Below are positions 13,837-20,101 of a stretch of 20,101 bases of DNA, piece after piece. Each line of letters starts with the position of its first letter. The stretch's first letter is position 1. A program made the translations under genes and the position numbers. The notes beneath the pieces were generated by a model, which saw only the letters and a list, made by a program, of their open reading frames with translations, was not told the DNA's origin and did not search any database. Source of the stretch: Clostridiales bacterium. Lineage in GTDB: Bacteria; Bacillota; Clostridia; Oscillospirales; Butyricicoccaceae. The stretch spans positions 1 through 20,101 of the forward strand of contig JANZZB010000008.1 of assembly GCA_026419635.1 (NCBI GenBank). Direction: 5' to 3'.

Positions 13837-16287
13837 TTAAATAAAAAGGTTTGTGTCCGATTGTTCGGCAGAGCCGAGGAACGTTGCGACTCCGGCGATT
13901 TCCACGCCGTCAATCAGTTCTTCTTGCTTAATGCCCATAATATCCATCGACATCTGGCAGGCGACGAGCCGGACACCATTATCCATTGCAGATTTTAATA
14001 ATTCTTCAAGAGACTGTACATTTTTATTTTTCATTACCCATCGAATCATGATCGGCCCCATGCCGAGCATGTTCATTCTGGACAAACCAAGTTTTTTGCT
14101 GCCTCTCGGCATCATCATGCCAAACATCTTTTCAATAAAACTCTTTTTAACGTTTACGTGTTCACTCTTTCGAAGTATATTAAGACCCCAGAAAGTAAAG
14201 AACAGAGTTACTTTTCTGCCCATGGCCGCCGCACCGTTTGCAATAATCAACGATGCAAGCGCCTTGTCAAGGTCACCGCTGAAAACAATCATGCTTTTAT
14301 CATTGCCGCTTTGTGCAGATTGGGTTGTCATTTGATTGGTTCCCTTTTGAATTAAAACACTGTAAACTCCTTTATCGCGACTGACATCGATCAGCTTATT
14401 TCCGGTTCGATCGCACCAGACATGAACGTCAGAAGCAAAGGCGGGGTCCGTTGCACGAACCAGCATTGTTTCGTCGTCTTTTATGGCTCGGATCCCTTCC
14501 GCAACCTTCATGATTGGACCAGGGCATTGCAGTCCGCATGCGTCGACTTCAATTACTGCGGAGGCGTTTTTTTGATTGTCATTTGGTGCTACGGAACATT
14601 GGTTTTTATTGATTCCGACGCAGTCCATGCACGATGCTCCTTCTTTTTCTCCTTTTGCAATATTATACGTTTTATAGCCTCCGCTTAGGTTATAAGCGTC
14701 ATATCCGTTTTGAGACAGAATTCTTGAGGCTATATATCCGCGCAGCCCGACCCGGCAAAATACATAAACCGGTTTCTCTTTTGGAATTTCATTCATCCTG
14801 CTTCGCAGTTCGTCAACCGGAATATTAACAGAACCTGTGATTGTGCCCATGCAGACTTCATCTCTTGTGCTGACATCCACCAATGATACGCTATTTAAGT
14901 CGAGCTTTTCAACTTCGTCATGATAAAAGACCTTCATATCGCCGCGAAGGATATTGGCTGCAGTAAAACCGAGCATGTTAACGGGGTCTTTCGCGGACGA
15001 ATACGGAGGAGCGTAGCAAAGTTCCAATTCCTCAAGGTCAAATACCGTGCCTCCAAGTCTTAGCACTGTGGCAAGAACGTCGATTCGTTTGTCGACGCCG
15101 TCATAACCGACAGCCTGTGCGCCGAGAATCTTTCCGTCCGGTGCAAAAAGAAGCTTCATGCTGATTTGTGTTGAATTCGGATAGTAGGTTGCATGGTTTG
15201 ATGGGTGTATGTACGTTTTAAGGTAAGGTATATTCTGCGCTTTTAATTGCTTTTCGTTGAGGCCCGTCGAAGCCGCAATTAAATCAAATACTTTTAATAT
15301 TGCGCTGCCCTGAACCCCTTTGCCGTTTATCAGACGTCTGCCCAAGGCATTTTCGGCAGCAAGCCTGCCCTGTTTATTTGCCGGCCCGGCAAGAGGGATC
15401 AGAGTCTCTGCACCTGATACAAGATGGTTGACGGAAACAGCATCGCCGACCGCGTAAATATCCGGATCGGATGTTTGATAATTGCTGTTTACTTTGATAC
15501 TGCCACCAATGGAAAGATCAAGACCGGCGTCTTTTGCCAGTTGATTTTCCGGAGAAACGCCGATACTTAAAATAACGAGGTCGGTATCAAGGGTTTTGTC
15601 ATCTGAAAGCTTAACACGAATGTTTTCCGCTTTTTCAAAACTCTGTACACCGGTCTTAAATCTCAAATGGATTCCGTTTTCCTGCAGATGCCGATGTAAA
15701 ATCGCAGCCATCTCAGAGTCTAACGAAGAAATTGCCTGATCAAGAAATTCAACAATTGTTACCGAAAGTCCCCGTTCTTTTAAGTTTTCGGCCATTTCGA
15801 CGCCGACAAAACCTGCGCCGACAACGACTGCACTCTTTACATTATTTTCTTTGATATAGTTGTCGATTTTATATGTGTCGGGTACTGTGCGCAGGGTAAA
15901 AATCCCTTGGGTATCAATCCCCGGAAGGTTTGGACGCTTTGGCGCGGCTCCCGGCGAGAGGATCAGTTTGTCATAGCTTTCCTCATAAACCTTTCCGTCG
16001 ATATGATTTTTTATGGAAACGGTTTTGTGTTCCCGGTCAATTCGGACAGCTTCGCTCCCCGTTCTTATGTCAATATTGAAACGTTCTTTGAAAATGACAG
16101 CTGTGGTTACGACAAGCCGATCCTTGTCTTTAATCGTACCGCCGATAAAATAAGGTAAACCGCAGTTAGCATAGGAGACATAGTCACCTTTTTCTAACAA
16201 TATAATTTCTGCAGTTTCATCCAGCCTGCGAAGCCTGGTAGCAGCACTTGCGCCACCTGCAACACCGCCTACAATGATATATTTCAT
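13837..16287 (-). CDS. Four-part CoA-disulfide reductase-like protein with rhodanese, TusA and DsrE-like domains
   Basis: The 816-residue cytosolic protein has four modules. Residues 1-450 are an FAD/NAD(P)H disulfide oxidoreductase of the CoA-disulfide reductase/NADH oxidase type: N-terminal GGVAGG, redox Cys42 in YANCGLPYF, second nucleotide site VVGAGFVG (155-162), FAD contact YAVGDA, and CYAPPYSSAKDPVN (424-437). Residues 453-546 are rhodanese, with Cys511 in FCRVGLRG. Residues 577-648 are TusA-like, with CGLQCPGPIMK. Residues 665-816 are DsrE/DsrF-like, with Cys777. A short cysteine cluster (553, 556, 564) links modules two and three. It probably handles persulfide or polysulfide sulfur and CoA or low-molecular thiols. 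ATG 16287 has AAAGGGG upstream; it is the last gene of the ccdA-tlpA operon. Confidence 0.9.
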   Translation of the reverse strand: MKYIIVGGVAGGASAATRLRRLDETAEIILLEKGDYVSYANCGLPYFIGGTIKDKDRLVVTTAVIFKERFNIDIRTGSEAVRIDREHKTVSIKNHIDGKVYEESYDKLILSPGAAPKRPNLPGIDTQGIFTLRTVPDTYKIDNYIKENNVKSAVVVGAGFVGVEMAENLKERGLSVTIVEFLDQAISSLDSEMAAILHRHLQENGIHLRFKTGVQSFEKAENIRVKLSDDKTLDTDLVILSIGVSPENQLAKDAGLDLSIGGSIKVNSNYQTSDPDIYAVGDAVSVNHLVSGAETLIPLAGPANKQGRLAAENALGRRLINGKGVQGSAILKVFDLIAASTGLNEKQLKAQNIPYLKTYIHPSNHATYYPNSTQISMKLLFAPDGKILGAQAVGYDGVDKRIDVLATVLRLGGTVFDLEELELCYAPPYSSAKDPVNMLGFTAANILRGDMKVFYHDEVEKLDLNSVSLVDVSTRDEVCMGTITGSVNIPVDELRSRMNEIPKEKPVYVFCRVGLRGYIASRILSQNGYDAYNLSGGYKTYNIAKGEKEGASCMDCVGINKNQCSVAPNDNQKNASAVIEVDACGLQCPGPIMKVAEGIRAIKDDETMLVRATDPAFASDVHVWCDRTGNKLIDVSRDKGVYSVLIQKGTNQMTTQSAQSGNDKSMIVFSGDLDKALASLIIANGAAAMGRKVTLFFTFWGLNILRKSEHVNVKKSFIEKMFGMMMPRGSKKLGLSRMNMLGMGPIMIRWVMKNKNVQSLEELLKSAMDNGVRLVACQMSMDIMGIKQEELIDGVEIAGVATFLGSAEQSDTNLFI

Positions 16288-16321
16288 CAGTATATCCCCT
16301 TTCTATAAGGTTTTATTATTA

Positions 16322-16879
16322 TTATTTGCCAATTAGATTTTTGATTTTTGAACGCAGGGTTTCTTCAGACATTGCACCAAGCTTACCTTCAACGATATTG
16401 CCGTCTTTATCAATAAAAATGGTCATCGGAATTGAGGAAACGGCGAAATAGTATTTCGCTTCCTGCTGCTTGTCAAAATATGCAGGGAAATGATAATTGT
16501 TATCTTTTATAAACTTTGTTCCGGTTTCAAATGTTTCTTTTTGGGTGTCTATGATATCCACCATCATAAAATGAACGTCATTTTTGTATTCATCGTAAAG
16601 TTTTTCAAAAGCCGGCAACTCTTCCTTACAGGCAGGGCACCAGCTGGCCCAAAAATTCAACACGATCGGAGTACCTTTAAAATCAGACAATTTATAGGCT
16701 TTTTTATTTATATCGCATACGATAAAATCCGGCGCGGGAATTCTTGGACTCGTATTCTGCGTATTTGTCTGCGTTTTCGGCGTATACCCGGCCGAGAGCG
16801 AATGATATAGAAAATAAGCAATAACCAGCACGGATGCAAGCACCAGCACGTTAAATAAAGTTTTTCGTGGTTTATTCAT
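16322..16879 (-). CDS. Membrane-anchored TlpA/ResA-like thiol-disulfide oxidoreductase
   Basis: The 185-residue protein starts with a basic tail and one membrane segment (about residues 9-28), then a linker rich in Thr/Pro/Asn. An AhpC/TSA-thioredoxin domain begins around residue 48 (PAPDF). The active site is WASWCPACKEELP (Cys81, Cys84) and the cis-proline is Pro151 in SSIPMTIFID. It should act outside the membrane as a disulfide reductant or oxidant, receiving electrons from CcdA, encoded 19 bases upstream. ATG 16879 has GGAGG seven bases before. Substrates could be cytochromes, lipoproteins or spore proteins; nothing here decides. Confidence 0.9.
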   Translation of the reverse strand: MNKPRKTLFNVLVLASVLVIAYFLYHSLSAGYTPKTQTNTQNTSPRIPAPDFIVCDINKKAYKLSDFKGTPIVLNFWASWCPACKEELPAFEKLYDEYKNDVHFMMVDIIDTQKETFETGTKFIKDNNYHFPAYFDKQQEAKYYFAVSSIPMTIFIDKDGNIVEGKLGAMSEETLRSKIKNLIGK

Positions 16880-16898
16880 TTTGAGTCCTCCGTAAAGT

Positions 16899-17570
16899 TC
16901 AAAAAGTAAGCAATGATAAGAACGTATTCATATAACCCGTTGCCATAAAAAGACCGACCACTATAAGAAAGAGTCCTGAAATAATATTGAAAATCTTATA
17001 GTGTTTTTTAATGAAAGCAAAGGTTGATTTCACCCGTTCGATCAAGACGGCACTGATCAAAAAAGGAATTCCGAGTCCGAACGAGTAACATAAAAGCATG
17101 GTGATCCCCTTTGTGCTTTCACCACTGTTTGCCGCCAGCATAAGAGCTGATCCTAAAAAAACACCTGCACAGGGTGTCCAGCTGACAGCGAATATCATGC
17201 CAAACAAAAGGCATGAAAAAAAACCGGTATGTGAAGCGGACAACGAAAGCTGTTTGTTTATATTCAAATACGGAAGCCGTATTGCACCCATAAAGTGCAG
17301 TCCAAATAGGATGACAAAAAGTCCTGTAAAAAGACTGACATATGAGGAATATGCTTTCAGGAAATGCCCAAGTGTTCCTGCAAAGGCACCTAAAAATACA
17401 AACAACAGTGTGAATCCCAAGATAAAACCGAATGCATTCAACAAAGCACGGTTTTTTACGGTCTTATTATGTTGTCCCGTGAAAAACGCAACGTATACCG
17501 GAATCATCGGCAATAGGCAAGGTGATAGAAAAGTAATCATTCCCTCCAAAAATGACAGTAAATAATCCAT
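16899..17570 (-). CDS. ccdA: CcdA/DsbD-family transmembrane thiol electron carrier
   Basis: From ATG 17570 this 223-residue membrane protein has six hydrophobic segments. The two redox motifs of CcdA are present: FLSPCLLPMIPVY (14-26, Cys18) in helix one and SWTPCAGVFLGS (130-141, Cys134) in helix four, each flanked by prolines. CcdA moves reducing equivalents from cytosolic thioredoxin to extracytoplasmic thioredoxin-like proteins. I prefer 17570 over the upstream start at 17597 because AGGAG lies six bases before it and the extra residues (MLRFKKEKL) are not family-like. It is first in the operon with tlpA and the four-domain reductase, and divergent from the thioredoxin reductase gene. Confidence 0.92.
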   Translation of the reverse strand: MDYLLSFLEGMITFLSPCLLPMIPVYVAFFTGQHNKTVKNRALLNAFGFILGFTLLFVFLGAFAGTLGHFLKAYSSYVSLFTGLFVILFGLHFMGAIRLPYLNINKQLSLSASHTGFFSCLLFGMIFAVSWTPCAGVFLGSALMLAANSGESTKGITMLLCYSFGLGIPFLISAVLIERVKSTFAFIKKHYKIFNIISGLFLIVVGLFMATGYMNTFLSLLTF

Positions 17571-17605
17571 CAGCTTCTCCTTTTTGAAACGTAACATGGA
17601 AAACT

Positions 17606-17634
17606 ATTATTATAATACATTTTCTTATAATAAT
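17606..17634. promoter_or_regulatory. Dyad of TTATAAT half-sites over the ccdA promoter
   Basis: ATTATTATAA (17606-17615) and TTATAATAAT (17625-17634) form a perfect 10-bp inverted repeat with a nine-base centre. A minus-strand -10 TATAAT for ccdA (17614-17609) lies inside it. TTATAAT also recurs directly at 17610-17616 and 17625-17631. TTATAAT is the half-site of Fur/PerR-type boxes, but the half-site spacing here is not the standard one. Confidence 0.4.
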
Positions 17635-17761
17635 GTCCGTGACTAAATCACATATTACGAAGTTTCTTATCCGGATATTGGCTTTGTTTTCGGTTTTTAT
17701 AAGGCGCTAAAGAAAAAATAAGCAAATGTTGACTGTATGTGATAAAATTATGAAAAGAGAA

Positions 17762-17791
17762 TTAGAAAGCATTATGATTAGTATATACTAA
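17762..17791 (+). promoter_or_regulatory. Probable promoter of the thioredoxin reductase gene with overlapping palindrome
   Basis: -35 TTAGAA (17762-17767), a 16-base spacer and -10 TATACT (17784-17789). The -10 sits in a perfect 14-base palindrome TTAGTATATACTAA (17778-17791), a possible operator. The ATG follows 35 bases later, with an AGGTGATG ribosome site. Confidence 0.45.
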
Positions 17792-17825
17792 AAAAGCCGG
17801 AGATACTATAGAAGCAGGTGATGAT

Positions 17826-18689
17826 ATGGCGGATGTAATCATATTAGGCAATGGTCCAGCGGGAATTTCGGCGGCGCTTTACACGGTAAGAGCAGGATTA
17901 GAAACGATGGTCATTGGCCGTGACGGCGGTTCGCTTGAAAAAACGGATAAAATTGAAAATTACTACGGTTTTGCGGAACCGGTTTCGTCAAGAGATTTGG
18001 TTCAAAATGGGATCAATCAGGCGAAAAGGCTTGGTGTTTCTTTACTAAAAGACGAAGTTGTCGGCATGAATTACAATGGCAGATTTGTTATACAGACAAA
18101 GCAAACTGAATACGAAGCAGATTGTGTAATATTAGCTACCGGTTCATCCCGAAAAAGCCCAGCCATTGAAGGGCTCCAGGCTTTTGAGGGAAAAGGGGTC
18201 AGCTACTGCGCCGTTTGCGATGGTTTCTTTTACAGAGGCAAACCGGTCGCCGTTTTAGGAGACGGGGAATATGCCCTTCACGAGGCGTCGGAGCTTCTGC
18301 CTATTGCAAAGTCAGTTACTCTTTTAACTAACGGGAAAAAACCGAATGTAAAAATACCTTCCGAGTTATCTGTAAACGATCAGGAAATTGCGGAATTAGA
18401 AGGAGAAGAATTGCTTCAATCGGTTCGCTTTAAAGACGGGTCATCCCTACCTGTCAGCGGGGTGTTTGTTGCAGTGGGAGTGGCCGGAAGCACAGATCTC
18501 GCGAAAAAACTGGGAGCACAGGTAAACGGGACCGCTATAGCTGTTAATGGGGATATGCAAACGAATTTGCCGGGCTTTTTTGCTGCGGGTGACTGCACCG
18601 GTGGGTTGCTTCAAATCGCTAAAGCTGTTTATGAAGGCGCCAAAGCGGGAACCAGTGCAATCCGATTTCTGCGTGAGAAGAAAAAATAA
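17826..18689 (+). CDS. Flavin thioredoxin reductase, probably not NADPH-dependent (FFTR-like)
   Basis: The 287-residue protein has the thioredoxin reductase fold: GNGPAG (8-13) for FAD, redox pair CAVCD (128-132), and the C-terminal FAD motif AAGDCTGGLLQIAKAVYEGAKAG. Unlike NADPH enzymes, the second nucleotide domain reads GDGEYA (145-150) instead of GGGDSA, and the NADPH 2'-phosphate motif HRRxxxR is replaced by LTNGKKPN (167-174). Loss of these two motifs is what marks ferredoxin-dependent flavin thioredoxin reductases of clostridia and related deep-branching types. It should reduce the thioredoxin encoded 164 bases downstream. ATG 17826 follows AGGTGATG. The reductase class is firm; the electron donor is inferred from missing motifs. 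Confidence 0.88.
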   Translation: MADVIILGNGPAGISAALYTVRAGLETMVIGRDGGSLEKTDKIENYYGFAEPVSSRDLVQNGINQAKRLGVSLLKDEVVGMNYNGRFVIQTKQTEYEADCVILATGSSRKSPAIEGLQAFEGKGVSYCAVCDGFFYRGKPVAVLGDGEYALHEASELLPIAKSVTLLTNGKKPNVKIPSELSVNDQEIAELEGEELLQSVRFKDGSSLPVSGVFVAVGVAGSTDLAKKLGAQVNGTAIAVNGDMQTNLPGFFAAGDCTGGLLQIAKAVYEGAKAGTSAIRFLREKKK

Positions 18690-18800
18690 AAGATTTTTAT
18701 AATTACTTTTGAAAAGAATTGATTGTTTTTTCGAATTTTAATACTTGTCCTGAAGTTTTAGGCATTCCTAAATGTGATGTTGTCACGGAAAACGGGAAAA

Positions 18801-18850
18801 CCTTTGCATATAATAAAAATATAAAAATCAAAAAGATGCAAAGGAGAATT
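18801..18850 (+). promoter_or_regulatory. Stem that pairs with the trxA ribosome binding site
   Basis: CCTTTGCAT (18801-18809) is an exact inverted copy of ATGCAAAGG (18836-18844), whose end is part of the AAGGAG ribosome site for the ATG at 18854. The loop is 26 AT-rich bases. Folding would hide the site; a control role is inferred. Confidence 0.4.
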
Positions 18851-18853
18851 TAT

Positions 18854-19174
18854 ATGGCACCGATGACAATAACAAAAAACAATTTTGAAGCGGAAGTTCT
18901 GAAATCTGAAGAAACAGTATTAATTGATTTTTGGGCACCGTGGTGCGGCCCATGCAGAATGGTATCGCCTGTTGTAGACGAGGTTGCAAAAGAAGTAGAT
19001 TCCGTAAAAGTCGGAAAAGTGAATGTTGATGAACAGCCGGAACTGGCGGCGAAATTTCAAATTATGAGTATCCCTACACTGATTGTTATGAAAAATGGAA
19101 GAGTTGCATCCGCATCCGTGGGTGTAAAAAGTAAGAAACAAATTTTAGATATGATTGAGAGTGGATCCCTCTAA
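18854..19174 (+). CDS. trxA: Thioredoxin
   Basis: This is a standard 106-residue thioredoxin: FWAPWCGPCRMVSPV with Cys31 and Cys34, the buried Asp25 in LIDFW, KVNVDEQPELAAKFQIMSIPTLIV with cis-Pro74, and the closing GVKSKKQILDMIES helix. I choose ATG 18854 with AAGGAG seven bases upstream. The frame stays open to 18719, but that extra part is not thioredoxin-like and contains the stem noted above. It is the likely substrate of the reductase encoded upstream. By family knowledge it could drive the ArsC at 3121 and CcdA at 16899, both thioredoxin-dependent types. Confidence 0.95.
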   Translation: MAPMTITKNNFEAEVLKSEETVLIDFWAPWCGPCRMVSPVVDEVAKEVDSVKVGKVNVDEQPELAAKFQIMSIPTLIVMKNGRVASASVGVKSKKQILDMIESGSL

Positions 19175-19220
19175 TTCTGTGGTTTATACTGTTAACATAG
19201 TTAAAGTTAATTAAGATGTG

Positions 19221-19256
19221 AAAAGCTGGTTTTCTTGTTATGGAAAACCAGCTTTT
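19221..19256. terminator. Bidirectional terminator between trxA and rsgA
   Basis: A 14-bp perfect stem pairs AAAAGCTGGTTTTC (19221-19234) with 19243-19256 around an eight-base loop. It lies between convergent genes and shows A/T runs at the base on both strands. Confidence 0.8.
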
Positions 19257-19282
19257 GAAATTTTGTTATAAGAAGAAAAGAA

Positions 19283-20101
19283 TCACCTTTTTTTCTTTAC
19301 AGATCGCATAGCCTGCTTCATTTCACCCTTACTACCGAACATACTTTTGATTTTTTCCTGTTCCAACTGGCGGGAGTTCAGTCCTTCATAATGGAGTTCC
19401 TTCTGAAGCTTCTTGTAGTTGTTAAATCGTTCCTGCGAAAGTCCCCCGGCTTCAATAGCCCTTATGACTGCACAACCCGGCTCAACTGTATGAGAGCAAT
19501 CCCTATACTTACAGTTTGATGCCAGTTCTTCAATATCCTCAAAAGATTTGGACAAATTGCCGGATTCAAGCTGCAGTTCCCGCATACCGGGGGTATCGAT
19601 CACGATCCCGCCGGAGGGAAGCAGCAGAAGCTGACGATGTGTCGTTGTATGCCGGCCCTTATCGTCTTTTCTAAGCTCGTTTGTATTCAGAACAGATCTT
19701 CCCATTAATCGGTTGATTAACGTTGACTTCCCAACACCGGATGACCCGATAAAGGCAATGGTCTTTTCATTTGAAATATGCTTGAGAACGTCTTTGTATC
19801 CGTTATCCTCCATGCTGGAACAAATAACTATATCAGTACCTATGCTCACTGTCGAGATTTCATTTAACCTAGTATTTACGTCGTTACATAAATCGGCCTT
19901 AGTGAGCACAATGACTGGTATTGCCATACTATCCCACGCAACGGAAAGGTACCGTTCAAGACGACGCAGGTTAAAATCGGCATTCAAGGACATGCAGATA
20001 AAAACCACATCAATATTCGCTGCCACAATCTGAGACGTATGCGATGTTCCGGCGGCTTTTCTTCCGAATGCGCTTTTACGTCTCAGCACCTGATGTATGA
20101 C
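19283..20101 (-). CDS. rsgA: Ribosome small-subunit-dependent GTPase A (5' end outside the window)
   Basis: This circularly permuted GTPase matures the 30S subunit. Motifs come in the permuted order: TKAD (G4), SSM-like G5, GSSGVGKSTLINRLMG (G1 P-loop), the T-rich switch GRHTTTHRQ, and DTPGMREL (G3). The zinc module follows with CKYRDCSHTVEPGC (C-x4-C-x-H-x5-C). The reading frame stays open to the last base of the window through a VIHQVLRRKSAFGRKAAG stretch that matches the linker after the N-terminal OB fold. The gene therefore continues beyond 20101 and the apparent start at 20089 is not real. It converges on trxA and ends at the shared terminator. Confidence 0.93.
   Translation of the reverse strand, partial: VIHQVLRRKSAFGRKAAGTSHTSQIVAANIDVVFICMSLNADFNLRRLERYLSVAWDSMAIPVIVLTKADLCNDVNTRLNEISTVSIGTDIVICSSMEDNGYKDVLKHISNEKTIAFIGSSGVGKSTLINRLMGRSVLNTNELRKDDKGRHTTTHRQLLLLPSGGIVIDTPGMRELQLESGNLSKSFEDIEELASNCKYRDCSHTVEPGCAVIRAIEAGGLSQERFNNYKKLQKELHYEGLNSRQLEQEKIKSMFGSKGEMKQAMRSVKKKR

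Noticed and set aside
18719..18853. In-frame 45-codon upstream extension of thioredoxin with two cysteines.
   Set aside because: A strong ribosome site and standard thioredoxin N-terminus at 18854 make the extension unnecessary; an open stretch this short is not improbable in AT-rich DNA.

Overview
The window looks like a low-to-mid GC Gram-positive anaerobe of the class Clostridia, probably the Oscillospirales/Ruminococcaceae side. This is inferred from strong AGGAG-type ribosome sites, several TTG/GTG starts, sigma-A type promoters, a short thioredoxin reductase that lacks the NADPH motifs (as in clostridial ferredoxin-dependent enzymes) and an AmmeMemoRadiSam locus. No gene here fixes the genus.

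Layout. 1-196 is a GC-rich, hairpin-rich leader without a convincing gene; it may be a structured RNA. 197-3534 (+) is an arsenic operon: ArsP/YraQ-type permease, small CxxC thioredoxin-fold protein, cysteine-rich DUF2703 protein, ACR3 arsenite exporter and thioredoxin-type arsenate reductase, ended by a strong hairpin. 3540-4058 holds a tiny basic-protein gene on the minus strand, broken by an apparent one-base deletion at its start codon, then a roughly 250-bp element made of six consecutive hairpins between 10-bp direct repeats. 4059-8092 (-) is a complete arginine-to-spermidine operon, speD-speA-speE-speB, behind a good promoter. 8356-9537 (-) is an MFS exporter, divergent from 9742-11957 (+), a two-gene AmmeMemoRadiSam locus (Memo/LigB-AMMECR1 fusion plus radical SAM enzyme). 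Then come a sirtuin, an RNA 2',3'-cyclic phosphodiesterase (ThpR) and a small ArsC/Spx-fold protein, closed by a bidirectional terminator at 13783-13830.

13837-17570 (-) is a thiol-redox operon: CcdA, a membrane-anchored TlpA/ResA-like thioredoxin, and an 816-residue CoA-disulfide-reductase-like protein with added rhodanese, TusA and DsrE-like domains. Divergent from it, 17826-19174 (+) encodes a flavin thioredoxin reductase (probably not NADPH-dependent) and thioredoxin. 19283-20101 (-) is the ribosome-assembly GTPase RsgA, cut off by the window edge.

The window is rich in thiol and sulfur redox functions. Thioredoxin from 18854 could plausibly feed both the arsenate reductase and CcdA; that is inference from family knowledge. 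The most unusual items are the leader at 1-196, the hairpin element at 3809-4057, the broken small gene, the FFTR-like reductase, and dyads and a ribosome-site-masking stem around the redox genes.
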